The position numbers and the translations under genes were made by a program. This document shows, piece after piece, positions 18,301 through 27,054 of a stretch of DNA of 57,319 nt. Position 1 is the first letter of the stretch; every line of letters starts with the position of its first letter. The notes below the pieces were generated by a model that was not told the DNA's origin, did no database searches, and saw nothing but the letters and a program-made list of their open reading frames with translations. The DNA comes from Sphingomonas sp. ID1715 (GTDB lineage Bacteria > Pseudomonadota > Alphaproteobacteria > Sphingomonadales > Sphingomonadaceae), in contig NZ_JABEPR010000009.1 in NCBI RefSeq assembly GCF_013044515.1, positions 1 through 57,319 on the forward strand. Direction: 5' to 3'.

Positions 18301-19766
18301 TGGGACAGGATCATCGCAAAGGGCGCGCCCGCCGCTTCTTCCGCTCGGCCGCCGGCTCGATGGCCATGATGGCCGCGCTCAATTTTTCCATCGTCGGGGT
18401 CGCGCGCGCCGACGTCGCGTCCGAGATGAACAACTTCTTCTCCGACGCGGGCGGCGCTGCCAACGTGACCGGCCCCTCGGCCTATCAGGGTCAGTCGGCC
18501 GGCTATTACTCTCTCGGCAATGTCTGGACGCGTTTCCCGCAGAAGAGCGTGCAGCCGTTCAATCTTCAGCTTCCGAGCGCCCGTGCGGGCTGCGGCGGCA
18601 TCGACCTGTTTTCTGGAAGCTTCTCCTTCATCAATGCGTCCGAGATCGTGGCGATGCTGAAGGCGACGGCCAACAACGCGCTTGGGTTCGCCTTCAAGCT
18701 GGCCATCGATTCCGTCTCGCCCGAGATCGGTAAGGTCATGGACGAGTTCAGCCAGAAGGCGCAGCTCCTCAACCAGATGAACATCTCCAGCTGCGAGACC
18801 GCTCAGGCGCTGGTCGGCGGAATCTGGCCCCAGATGGATTCGACCCGGGCGACCATTTGCGAGGCGGTCGGCAACAGCCAGGGCGTCTTTTCCGACTGGG
18901 CCGCCTCGCGTCAGGGCTGCAACAACGGCAATCGGCGGGATTCGACAATCGCCGGGAACACCGATGCGTCGATGAAGGACCAGCTGGTCGGCGAACCGCA
19001 CAACTATACCTGGGAGGCGCTGAAGAAGTCCGCCAAGTTCGGGGCGTTCGACCAGTCCTTCTCCGAATATATCATGACGCTCGTTGGTACGGTCGTGACG
19101 ACGCCGTCGACGGACCCGAGCGTTGGCGGCAAGGTGGTGATGTTCGGTCCGGCGGAAGACGCCGTCGTCACTGCGCTGCTCGACGGCACGGCGGACGCGC
19201 CGCCGGTCAAGATGCTGAAGTGCAACGACGAGAATTGCTACGATGTCGGCGAACAGACCCTGTCGGTCCCGGCATCGTCGGCGCTGCGCCCGCGGATCGC
19301 CACGATGATCAAGTCGATGAGCGACAAGATCCGGTCGGACACGCCGCTCAACGCCGCCGAAAAGCAGCTCCTCAACCTCGCGACCGTGCCGATCTACAAG
19401 ATCCTCGCCGTGCAGGCCTATGCCCACTATGCGCTGACCGACGGCGAGATCCAGACGCTGTCCGAGATTGTGGCCGTCGACCTGCTCTCTGCCATGCTCG
19501 ACAATATGCTGGACCGGGTCGAGCAGGCGAAGGTTCACTACCAGACCTTCGACCAGGAGACCGCGACGCAGTGGAAGCAACAGATCGCGGCCACGCGCGC
19601 CAAGTTCAGCCAGCGGGATGTCCGTCTCAACAACAAACTGCAGGTGACGATGCAGATCATCAACCGCAGCATCATGCTGGAGTCTACCCTGCAGAACTCG
19701 ATGACGCCGGGGATGGCGTCCGCGCTCAACTTCTCGCGCGGGCTGAACGCCCAAGGTCTGAATTAG
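18300..19766 (+). CDS. traH: Type-F conjugative transfer protein TraH
   Basis: A 488-residue periplasmic/outer membrane protein (F TraH 458). An N-terminal signal region ends at RADVASEMNNFF. Conserved TraH features follow: RAGCGGIDLFSGSFSFIN, SSCETAQALVGG and a C-terminal region predicted to be coiled coil. TraH is needed for pilus assembly and forms a complex with TraF and TraU. It overlaps traF by one base and is followed 29 bases later by traG. Confidence 0.93.
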   Translation: MGQDHRKGRARRFFRSAAGSMAMMAALNFSIVGVARADVASEMNNFFSDAGGAANVTGPSAYQGQSAGYYSLGNVWTRFPQKSVQPFNLQLPSARAGCGGIDLFSGSFSFINASEIVAMLKATANNALGFAFKLAIDSVSPEIGKVMDEFSQKAQLLNQMNISSCETAQALVGGIWPQMDSTRATICEAVGNSQGVFSDWAASRQGCNNGNRRDSTIAGNTDASMKDQLVGEPHNYTWEALKKSAKFGAFDQSFSEYIMTLVGTVVTTPSTDPSVGGKVVMFGPAEDAVVTALLDGTADAPPVKMLKCNDENCYDVGEQTLSVPASSALRPRIATMIKSMSDKIRSDTPLNAAEKQLLNLATVPIYKILAVQAYAHYALTDGEIQTLSEIVAVDLLSAMLDNMLDRVEQAKVHYQTFDQETATQWKQQIAATRAKFSQRDVRLNNKLQVTMQIINRSIMLESTLQNSMTPGMASALNFSRGLNAQGLN

Positions 19767-19795
19767 TGCGGCTGAACTGAAGCGGGAGCGCGTCG

Positions 19796-22603
19796 ATGCT
19801 GGAGGTCTTCACGGTCGGGGGCGGCGAGTATCTCGTAAACGTGTTCAACGCCGTCGCTGCCTGGTCAGGGGGAGGGGGCTACCGCTCGCTCCTGCGGGTC
19901 GTGATGGTGATGGGCCTCATCTACTCGCTGCTCGTTGTCGCCTTCACGCTTAACTACAAGGCGTGGATGAACTGGTTCCTCCAGGCGACGGCGATCTATC
20001 TTTGCCTGATGGTGCCCACGGTGAGCATCAAGGTGACCGACCGGATCAACCCGAGCCTCGCGCCATCGACTATCGACAATGTGCCGATGGGCCTGGGTGT
20101 GCTGGCGAGCTTTACGACGCAGGTCGGGGATTGGCTGACGCGGACGGCCGAGACGGTGTTCGTCATGCCCAGCGAGCTCAATTATTCGAGCAATGGCATG
20201 GTCTATGGCGCGCGCCTGTTCGACGCGACCCGCAATTTCGTTGTTCGCGACGCGGAGTTCTCGACCAACCTCGAAAACCATTTCAAGAACTGCGTGTTCG
20301 GCGACGTGATGCTCTATCAGAAGTCGCTCACGAACCTCGCCAAGGCGCCCGACCTGTGGGCCGCGATCGGGCCGGGCTCGGAAGCGCGCTCGCAGGAATG
20401 GCTGGAGCGCCAGGGCGACGGCACCGTTCAGAACTTCATCATCACCTGCCGCCAGGCCTACCAGGCGCTCGACGCGCAATGGGCGCCGATGATCGAGGCC
20501 AATGCTCCGATCTGGGGTAAGGAGGTCTATCCCAGGCTCAGCAACGCCCTGGCCGCCGACAAGCTCAAGCATGACGTGCCGATCGCGAACACGGCGTTCA
20601 CCGGATCGGGGAGCAATTTCACCGAAACGATGCGGCAGAACACAGCGATCAACGCCTTCATGCAAGCACGCAACAGCATGGCTGGTGGGGCAGGCGCGGC
20701 CGCGATAGACACCTTCGCCCAGACGCGCGCCGACATCCAGGCGCGCAACACCTATAATTCGATTGCCCAGCAGGCGATGGCCTGGGTGCCGATCCTCAAC
20801 ATCGTCCTGACCGTCGTCTTCTTCGCGATGTTCCCAGTCATCTTCCCGCTGTTCCTCATGCCCCAGACGGGGGTTGGCACGCTCAAGGGCTATGCCATGG
20901 GCTTCTTCTACCTGGCTGCCTGGGGCCCGCTCTATGTCATCCTCCACATGATCTGCATGACAAGGGCGGAATCCGCGGCGAACGGCGTGGCCGGGGGAGG
21001 CGTGACGCTTGGAAGTTATGCCGGCATCGGCGCGGTCAACGGCGAGACGGCGACGATCGCCGGCTTCATGCTGATGAGCGTGCCTTTCCTCGCGGCCGGT
21101 CTTGCTCGCGGCGCGATGTCGATTGCTGGCCAGTCCATGTCGATGCTGGCGCCGGCGCAGAACGCGGCGGAGGCCGCCGCGCTCGAGCAGACCACCGGAA
21201 ACTACTCCTATGGCAATGTGAGCTGGGCGAACTCGACTTCGAATATGCGGCAGGCCGATCAGTGGACCACGGCGCCGAGCTATATGAGCGGCGCCCCGAG
21301 CATGGGCTGGCGCCAGGATAATGGCGCGATGATCAACGGCTTTGGCAATGGTCAGGACGTCTTCGACACGTCGGGGGCCATTTCGCGCCTCGGCTTCACC
21401 CCTACCATGACGACCGGGTCGGTCGCGGAATGGCGGGAGATGGCGAGCGAGGCGCACCGACAGTCGCAGGCTTATGAGAATGCCGCGGCCGAGGTCCTGA
21501 CCGCTACGCATGCCAACCGCAGTGCATTCGGCACCTCGACCGAGCGGTCGTCCGGCTGGGATTCGAGCAGCGGCCGGCAGGCGAACACGTCCGTCGATCA
21601 ATTCGACCGGCGGACCGGGAGCAGCACGCAGGGTCTGGAGGAACGGGATACGATCTCTCAAGGTCAGCGAATATCTCAGGGCCATGATCGTCAGGCGCAG
21701 ACGAGCGACCAGATCTCCGGGGTGGTGTCCGCAGGAACGGGACGGCAGACGGCTGGAGGGTCGGGCGGTCGCGGAGGAATTTTGGGCCGCCTTCCCGGCA
21801 TTGGCGGCAGCGTATCGAAATCAGGGTCTCAGACAGATGCGCTAAGGCATGCGACTGACGAAACCCGCGGCAGCGACAGCGCCAACACATCCTCGAGTGG
21901 CGTGCGTGACGAACATTCGAGCGGAAGCGGCGCCTCGATGTCCGATGGGACCTATTCGCGCAGCGGTAGCTTCAGCCGGGCATCCGCCACATCATCGGCG
22001 TCGGCGAGTACGGAGGATTCTCTGGCGCTGGCAAAGTCGTACTCTGAGACGGCCCGGCGCCTTGAGGAGCTTTCCCAGCAGCTGTCACGCGACGCCAGCT
22101 ATGCCGAGACGCATGGCATGCAGCTCAGCGAGAATCTGAGCCAGGATCTTGCGCAATGGTATCGCCGCCAACAGGTCGAAAATCCGGGGCTTGACGCGCC
22201 CGAGCTTTGGGCAACCGATCTCACAGACCAGCAGCGGCTTGTGCGCCAGGAGATGATCACGCGCTGGATGCATGACAAGCAGGATGGCATCCGGGCGGAG
22301 ATTGCGGGGCGCCTCCACGATCCGGACCTGGTCGATGTCAATCGGCCGAGCGTGGGGAACGAGGCGGATGTCAGGGCCTCCTACCGGCCGCATGGTCCTG
22401 GGCGGCTGCCCGCCGGTCCTGGCGGCGGCGGGGATGTCGGCGCCGCTGCGATCATCGAGGCCGGCAAGGCAGAGCTGGGGGGCGACCGCGCTGCGGCGCA
22501 GACGATGCGAGGGCAGCGGGTTCAAGGGGCCGCTGATCTTGAGCAGGAGGTGAACCGCGACCACGATCGCGGATTCTTCCAAGACCCCAAGCTTCGCGAA
22601 TAG
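19796..22603 (+). CDS. traG: Conjugative transfer protein TraG
   Basis: 935 residues, as in F (938). The N-terminal half is a polytopic membrane domain with several helices (FFAMFPVIFPLFLMP and LAAWGPLYVILHMIC are typical). The C-terminal half is a long Ser/Gly/Gln-rich periplasmic tail with helices near LAKSYSETARRLEELSQQ. TraG acts in pilus assembly and in mating-pair stabilisation and entry exclusion. A GGGAG lies before the ATG. It is the last gene of the tra operon. The next gene runs in the opposite direction. Confidence 0.93.
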   Translation: MLEVFTVGGGEYLVNVFNAVAAWSGGGGYRSLLRVVMVMGLIYSLLVVAFTLNYKAWMNWFLQATAIYLCLMVPTVSIKVTDRINPSLAPSTIDNVPMGLGVLASFTTQVGDWLTRTAETVFVMPSELNYSSNGMVYGARLFDATRNFVVRDAEFSTNLENHFKNCVFGDVMLYQKSLTNLAKAPDLWAAIGPGSEARSQEWLERQGDGTVQNFIITCRQAYQALDAQWAPMIEANAPIWGKEVYPRLSNALAADKLKHDVPIANTAFTGSGSNFTETMRQNTAINAFMQARNSMAGGAGAAAIDTFAQTRADIQARNTYNSIAQQAMAWVPILNIVLTVVFFAMFPVIFPLFLMPQTGVGTLKGYAMGFFYLAAWGPLYVILHMICMTRAESAANGVAGGGVTLGSYAGIGAVNGETATIAGFMLMSVPFLAAGLARGAMSIAGQSMSMLAPAQNAAEAAALEQTTGNYSYGNVSWANSTSNMRQADQWTTAPSYMSGAPSMGWRQDNGAMINGFGNGQDVFDTSGAISRLGFTPTMTTGSVAEWREMASEAHRQSQAYENAAAEVLTATHANRSAFGTSTERSSGWDSSSGRQANTSVDQFDRRTGSSTQGLEERDTISQGQRISQGHDRQAQTSDQISGVVSAGTGRQTAGGSGGRGGILGRLPGIGGSVSKSGSQTDALRHATDETRGSDSANTSSSGVRDEHSSGSGASMSDGTYSRSGSFSRASATSSASASTEDSLALAKSYSETARRLEELSQQLSRDASYAETHGMQLSENLSQDLAQWYRRQQVENPGLDAPELWATDLTDQQRLVRQEMITRWMHDKQDGIRAEIAGRLHDPDLVDVNRPSVGNEADVRASYRPHGPGRLPAGPGGGGDVGAAAIIEAGKAELGGDRAAAQTMRGQRVQGAADLEQEVNRDHDRGFFQDPKLRE

Positions 22604-22606
22604 AGC

Positions 22607-22816
22607 TTAGAGGATGTAGAACATCGCTCCCACGAGGCCGGCCATGCAAACGTAGGCGAGGGCGTAGCCTATTAGACCGCCACGAGTGGGGTTCCCGTTT
22701 TCGTCGGTGATCATTTCGATCTCAGGAATCTCTTCCTCGACAATCGCGTAGATGGGACCGCCGGACAAATCCTTCGTTCGATTATATGTGTCGAGGTCGA
22801 ATTTTGGGAAGCGCAT
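22607..22816 (-). CDS. Small single-helix membrane protein
   Basis: A 69-residue protein with an acidic N-terminal half (IVEEEIPEIEMITDENG) and one C-terminal transmembrane helix (YALAYVCMAGLVGAMFYIL). An AGGAG ribosome-binding site precedes the ATG. It converges on traG with a 3-base gap. I know of no named family. The position next to traG would suit an entry-exclusion protein, but that is speculation. Confidence 0.6.
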   Translation of the reverse strand: MRFPKFDLDTYNRTKDLSGGPIYAIVEEEIPEIEMITDENGNPTRGGLIGYALAYVCMAGLVGAMFYIL

Positions 22817-22879
22817 GCTTTCTCCTGTGACGGAGAATAGCGGTTGGGGCGCTTTTCCGCAACCCTTGAGACGCGACTT

Positions 22880-22933
22880 ATAGCGAGATTATCAAGTTTA
22901 CAAAAAAACGATAAACCACCATAACCTCGCTAT
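22880..22933. promoter_or_regulatory. Inverted repeat spanning the start of the ATPase gene
   Basis: ATAGCGAG at 22880-22887 is the exact reverse complement of CTCGCTAT at 22926-22933, which overlaps the ATG at 22932. The 38 bases between are unusually AT-rich for this window and are a likely promoter or operator in the divergent gap between the small membrane gene and the ATPase. Confidence 0.35.
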
Positions 22934-24107
22934 GGATGCTCGTCGTAACCCCTTCGCGCCTGGCGCCGGCACTCGCCCTCCAGAGTTGGCGGGGCGAGAT
23001 GCGTTGCTTGAACGCAACGCGGTCGCGCTCGACCGAATCCGCGCGGGGCGCGCGGCACGCCCGAGCGTCCTCTATGGACTGCGCGGTGTAGGCAAGACCG
23101 TTCTGCTCACGACGATGCGTGACGCAGCCGAGGGGGAGGGCATGGCTATCGTCGCCATCGAGGCTCCCGAGAACCGTTCGCTCCCCGGCATCCTCGTGCC
23201 TGCCCTTCGGGCGACGCTGCTGAGGCTCGATCGCATGAAGCAAGCTTCGGACGGCGTTAAGCGCGCGCTTCGCGCGCTGGCCGGGTTCGCAAAGCTCAAG
23301 GTCAAATATGACGATCTCGAAGTGGGACTCGATTTCGACGTCGAGCCGGGCCTGGCCGACAGCGGCGACCTTGAAGCTGATCTCGCCGATCTGTTGGTTG
23401 CAATCGGCGAGGCGGCGCGAGAGAAGGGGTCAGCTGTGGTACTCGTCATCGACGAGCTCCAATATGTGCCTGAAGAGCAATTGGCCGCATTGATCAGTGC
23501 GCTCCACCGGGCCAGCCAGAAGCAGCTTCCCATTACAATGATCGCCGCTGGCTTGCCGCAACTCGTTGGGCAGATGGGCCGGGCCAAGTCCTATGCGGAG
23601 CGACTTTTCGAGTTCGTCTCCGTCGGACCGCTCGATGATCACGCCGCGCGCGATGCCATTCGGCTTCCAATCGAGCGGGAAGGCGAAGCTGTCGATGATG
23701 CGGCGTTGGACGCGATCTGCGAGCAGACCCAAGGTTACCCTTATTTCCTCCAGGAGTGGGGAAAGCATAGCTGGGATGCAGCTGAGGCGTCGCCGATCAC
23801 CCAAGACGATGTTGCGGCGGCAACGCGTAGCGCGCTCGCGGAACTTGACGCCAGCTTTTTCCGCGTTCGGTTCGATCGTCTGACCCCTGCCGAGAAGCGC
23901 TATCTGCGCGCCATGGCCACTTTGGGCACTGGACCGCACAGGTCGGGAGATGTTGCCGATGCCTTGCACGTGAAGGTTTCAAGCGTGGCGCCGACGCGAA
24001 ACAGCCTGATCGCGAAAGGAATGCTCTATAGTCCCGCGCATGGAGATACAGCGTTCACCGTGCCCCTGTTCGATGCATTCATGCGAAGAGTGATGCCGGA
24101 AGGATGA
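22932..24107 (+). CDS. P-loop ATPase (AAA/STAND-like) with C-terminal winged helix
   Basis: A 391-residue protein with Walker A GLRGVGKT near residue 50, Walker B VVLVIDEL near residue 170 and sensor-like TMIAAGLPQL. It ends with a winged-helix segment (GDVADALHVKVSSVAPTRNSLIAKGML). This is the ORC/Cdc6-like AAA_16 layout seen in many mobile elements, where such proteins act as stand-alone switches, sometimes in phage defence. No fused effector domain is present. The start overlaps an inverted repeat. No ribosome-binding site is obvious, so it may be translated from a leaderless or very short-leader mRNA. Confidence 0.75.
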   Translation: MDARRNPFAPGAGTRPPELAGRDALLERNAVALDRIRAGRAARPSVLYGLRGVGKTVLLTTMRDAAEGEGMAIVAIEAPENRSLPGILVPALRATLLRLDRMKQASDGVKRALRALAGFAKLKVKYDDLEVGLDFDVEPGLADSGDLEADLADLLVAIGEAAREKGSAVVLVIDELQYVPEEQLAALISALHRASQKQLPITMIAAGLPQLVGQMGRAKSYAERLFEFVSVGPLDDHAARDAIRLPIEREGEAVDDAALDAICEQTQGYPYFLQEWGKHSWDAAEASPITQDDVAAATRSALAELDASFFRVRFDRLTPAEKRYLRAMATLGTGPHRSGDVADALHVKVSSVAPTRNSLIAKGMLYSPAHGDTAFTVPLFDAFMRRVMPEG

Positions 24108-24149
24108 TTTTTGAAGCACCGCCCCGAACGACCGGGGAAGGGCACCAAG

Positions 24150-24719
24150 CTATGAGTCATCGTTCCCTTTTGTGTCTTGGTTAACGTCAAGAGTGGATTT
24201 GACCGCCGCCAAGGAGCGACGTTTGGTGCGAAAATGAACGGGGCTATCTTCATCATCACGAGGTTCACGAGCGAAATTCACCAAGAGGAGCTGAGGGCCT
24301 GACCCAACTGCGCCCAACCTGTCTTCGGGGTTTCGCAAGGGGCAGTCGGTGAGGGACATACAGCCGCATCCAATGCAGGTTTCGAGGCGGTCACGCAGCC
24401 TCATGAGACTAGCTATCCGCTCGTTCAATAGCGTACTCCACTCGGCACTGAGCCGACGCCAATCCGTTGACGTAACCGGCCCCTCTGGAATCCGGTCAAG
24501 AAAATCCTTTAGTTCGGAGAGCGAAAGCCCGACATATTGGGCGGTTCTGATAATGGCGATCCGTCTCAATACGGATCGAGGATACCGCCTTTGATTGCCG
24601 GCTGTGCGCTCGCCCTTGATGAGGCCTTTCGCCTCGTAGAAATGGATCGTCGAAACCGCGACTCCGCTACGTTGCGCGATGGCGCCAACAGATAGAGGAC
24701 GTGTTTTGTCAACAGTCAT
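24150..24719 (-). CDS. soxR: SoxR-type MerR regulator with extended C-terminus
   Basis: A 189-residue MerR-family regulator. Residues 8-75 are the winged HTH (VGAIAQRSGVAVSTIHFYEA). The [2Fe-2S] ligands C115, C118, C120 and C126 are in CIGCGCMSLTDCPLRNP, the diagnostic SoxR cluster. It would sense redox-cycling compounds or nitric oxide. SoxR is normally about 150-155 residues. This protein has some 35 extra, hydrophilic residues after LLLVNF, which may reflect an ancient frameshift past the original stop. It converges on the ATPase gene. No oxidative stress target lies beside it. Confidence 0.85.
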   Translation of the reverse strand: MTVDKTRPLSVGAIAQRSGVAVSTIHFYEAKGLIKGERTAGNQRRYPRSVLRRIAIIRTAQYVGLSLSELKDFLDRIPEGPVTSTDWRRLSAEWSTLLNERIASLMRLRDRLETCIGCGCMSLTDCPLRNPEDRLGAVGSGPQLLLVNFAREPRDDEDSPVHFRTKRRSLAAVKSTLDVNQDTKGNDDS

Positions 24720-24742
24720 TGCAAAGACTCGTTACCAAATGT

Positions 24743-24758
24743 CGGTGCTAGAGCACCG
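24743..24758. promoter_or_regulatory. Dyad upstream of soxR, candidate MerR-type operator
   Basis: CGGTGCT at 24743-24749 and AGCACCG at 24752-24758 form a perfect 7-base dyad with a 2-base centre, 24 bases before the soxR start codon. The position suits an autoregulatory site, but the sequence does not match the enteric SoxR box. Confidence 0.3.
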
Positions 24759-24780
24759 GCAAACTACTTCAGGACTCAGG

Positions 24781-25130
24781 ATGTGGTCATTTCTCGACCG
24801 CGCAGACCAAGCCCGTGCCGTGCATCCGCCCCTACATCTACGACGGCGACTATAATCCGGTGCGAGGCGTTTGGTCACTCCCGGCTTTACGGTATCGACG
24901 TGCCCGAATTCAGCACTTGCTCTGCGTGCGGGACAATCCCTACGATAGCCGCGAGAATTTGCGTACCTTGCTCGCGAGGGGCAATGTCATGTACCGCCAG
25001 CTCGACATCGACCGCTACGAACGACCAATCCTGCAATGCTGGAACATGGATGGCGATCTGTCGTGTCAGCAGGTCCAGGCAGGTCACGCCGTTCGCCGAT
25101 ACAGGCCGTTGCAATGTTCTTCCCGGAGAT
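24781..25130 (+). pseudogene. Thermonuclease-like (SNase fold) gene broken by frameshifts
   Basis: Stitching frames together gives a staphylococcal-nuclease-like protein. YDGDY lies in one frame, IRCEAFGHSRLYGIDVPEF in the next after a shift near 24852, and NPYDSRENLRTLLARG, RQLDIDRYERPILQC and QVQAGHAVRRY in the first frame again after a second shift near 24920. Start and signal peptide are not recognisable. Extracellular SNase-like proteins are common as cargo on mobile elements of this group. Two compensating shifts make a sequencing error less likely than decay. Confidence 0.65.
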
Positions 25131-25236
25131 TATCGCGTCGTTCGATCATTAAAGCCGCGAGTGGCGGTCTTGCGGGAAGCCTCTTGCGGGGAAGGGGGAC
25201 GCCTCGATCTCTTGGTATCGAGGCGTCAAGCCCGCT

Positions 25237-25515
25237 TTAGCTGTTGAGCCGGTCCTTGACGGCCTTCGCCACGCTGAAGGAGAGTTTTTTCGACGCTGCG
25301 ATCTTGATGGTTTCGCCGGTGGCCGGGTTCCGGCCTTCGCGGGCGAGAACGTCCTTGACCTTGAACTTGCCGAAGCCGTTGAGGCTCACCTCTTCGCCTT
25401 TGGCGGCGGCGTCAGCTATTGCGGCGAAGACGAGATCGACCGCCTTGCGGGCATCAGCCTTGGTGGCCCCGGTCGCACCGGCGAGATGATCGGCAAGGTC
25501 GCTATTGTTCATCAT
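25237..25515 (-). CDS. hup: HU-family DNA-binding protein
   Basis: At 92 residues this is the standard HU length. It carries the family core GEEVSLNGFGKFKVKDVLAR and the arm motif GRNPATGETIKI, followed by AKAVKDRLN. HU bends and compacts DNA and assists recombination, replication and relaxosome assembly. Two adjacent ATG codons (25515 and 25512) are usable. AAGGA lies upstream. The gene is intact and standalone. An element-borne HU probably helps the element to fit the host nucleoid. Confidence 0.93.
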   Translation of the reverse strand: MMNNSDLADHLAGATGATKADARKAVDLVFAAIADAAAKGEEVSLNGFGKFKVKDVLAREGRNPATGETIKIAASKKLSFSVAKAVKDRLNS

Positions 25516-25890
25516 GCTGTTCCTTCTGCAATTTTTCGGGATTCCTCTAATAGTGGCGAGGAGCGTGCGGCGCTATCTCAATGCTCGACCTTATTGAAGG
25601 ATTCCGGCTTATTGGCCGGACAGGCCATGAGCGATAGTTTTTGCCGGCACCTAGTGGCAAACGCCGGTATCAGGCGTGTCCATAGTTGCGAATTTCGCAG
25701 TTGCAATATTCTATGATGCAATGCACAAGAGACGGGCCTTTCAGGCATCCTCTCCCAACTATCAAGCCGCCTCCTTGTGGGCGGCTTTTTTCTACCCGAA
25801 ACAGAGTCGCCGACTCGACCTGAACGATGTGATCCGGCTGACCATGTCGCAGAACTGCTTCTCGACCTCGAATCGTCTCATCCACGGACC
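25516..25890. other. Gene-free gap with an orphan terminator
   Basis: No convincing coding frame is present in these 375 bases. The segment 25676-25760 is AT-richer than its surroundings, contains the dyad TGCGA-ATT-TCGCA near 25685 and leads into a rho-independent terminator on the plus strand. It could hold a small RNA gene, but no known RNA family was recognised. Confidence 0.35.
25764..25791 (+). terminator. Rho-independent terminator (plus strand)
   Basis: AAGCCGCC at 25764-25771 pairs with GGCGGCTT at 25780-25787 around an 8-base loop and is followed by a T-run to 25791. No protein gene ends just upstream on this strand. Confidence 0.75.
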
Positions 25891-26955
25891 CTATTTGTAC
25901 ATGTCGGGTGGATAGAGCGTCACATACTGAAAATCGCTGTTGCGAAACCGCAAGGCTTCAATCTCCTCGGGATTGCCTGCCTCGTCGACCGCGATCGACA
26001 TGGCGACGTCGATGGTAAGCTCGATCTCGGTCTCCCCGCTCTCATCCTCGAACGGGATAAGCACCTTGTCCTCGGAATCATACATCGCTTCATCCCAGTT
26101 GGGATGAGTGAAAGACACCAATGCTGCGACCTCGATCGTGCCGACCACAAGGATTGATTTACCTGCCTCACTTGGTTTGAAGGCGGTGAGTTTTTTCACT
26201 TCGACCGAATTGACGGTGATCTCGTCGATCTCCGCATCCATGACGTCGCTACTGTGCAGTCCCCAATTCGTAAGTTCCTGACTGACGAGGTCGACGATCT
26301 GTTCCTCCTGCGTCTCCAGGAAGGGATCGAGTTGCGGCGCGGCCATCTCGAGGCCAAGCGCCGCGAACAGTTCGGGCAACGACTTCACCAGCGAAATATG
26401 CTTCGCAGACCCGACCGGGCCATCAAAGTCGCCATCGTTCGAAACGATGATCACCGGGCTATTTCTCGACGCCTCCTTCTTGAGGCACTCGAAGGCAAAG
26501 GCGTCGGGGAACTGGTCCTTCTTGCCGTCGCCTGAGAAGAAACCTTCCCCTGCCGCATAGGCGCTGAACACTGCCGACGGCTTCACCTCGTCGATCTGGA
26601 GCGTCTTGGCCTCCAGCGCATCGAACATCTGCGTAGTCGACTCATCGTAGATCGATTTCAGCTTTGCGCGAAGCTCCGGCCGCTTGAGCGCGGGAAGCGC
26701 AACGCCGGTCGCTCCCTCGACAATCTTCCGGAAATGCGGCTGGCTGATCTCCTTGATCGCGTCGAAATCACTCTGGATGTACTTTTTGGCAACCTCGGTG
26801 ATGGTGAGATCGGTGGTCAACACCGTTATCAGACCGGCATCGACAAGATCGACGACACGGGCGATTTCAGGCCCGCCTGGTGGTTTGCCGGCACTGATGA
26901 CGATGTTCGCATCCAGGAAGACCTTCGGCGTTCTTTTGGTCGTTTTCTTCGCCAT
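25891..26955 (-). CDS. PIN-domain RNase-like protein with long C-terminal domain
   Basis: A 354-residue protein. Residues 10-200 form a PIN-like nuclease (DUF4935-type): D15 in VFLDANIVIS, E54 in LTITEVAKKY, then acids in KKDQFPDAFAF and IVSNDGDFDG, so the metal-binding set looks complete. The second half (about residues 215-354) is an acidic beta-rich domain with no family I can name. It probably cleaves RNA. It lies 99 bases downstream of the patatin gene on the same strand and may be the last gene of that operon. No antitoxin of its own is adjacent. Confidence 0.75.
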   Translation of the reverse strand: MAKKTTKRTPKVFLDANIVISAGKPPGGPEIARVVDLVDAGLITVLTTDLTITEVAKKYIQSDFDAIKEISQPHFRKIVEGATGVALPALKRPELRAKLKSIYDESTTQMFDALEAKTLQIDEVKPSAVFSAYAAGEGFFSGDGKKDQFPDAFAFECLKKEASRNSPVIIVSNDGDFDGPVGSAKHISLVKSLPELFAALGLEMAAPQLDPFLETQEEQIVDLVSQELTNWGLHSSDVMDAEIDEITVNSVEVKKLTAFKPSEAGKSILVVGTIEVAALVSFTHPNWDEAMYDSEDKVLIPFEDESGETEIELTIDVAMSIAVDEAGNPEEIEALRFRNSDFQYVTLYPPDMYK

Positions 26956-27054
26956 CGTCAGAGTAGATCCGTGTTGAGGTCATGTTGGGCAGATGCTTGA
27001 CGGACAGGCAGCATTTTCTGGAACGTAAGGCTTGGTCAGTCCGCCACCCGTCCC

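Noticed and set aside
19865-21685. 606-codon open frame on the minus strand
   Set aside because: Antisense of traG. Long minus frames are expected opposite GC-rich genes.
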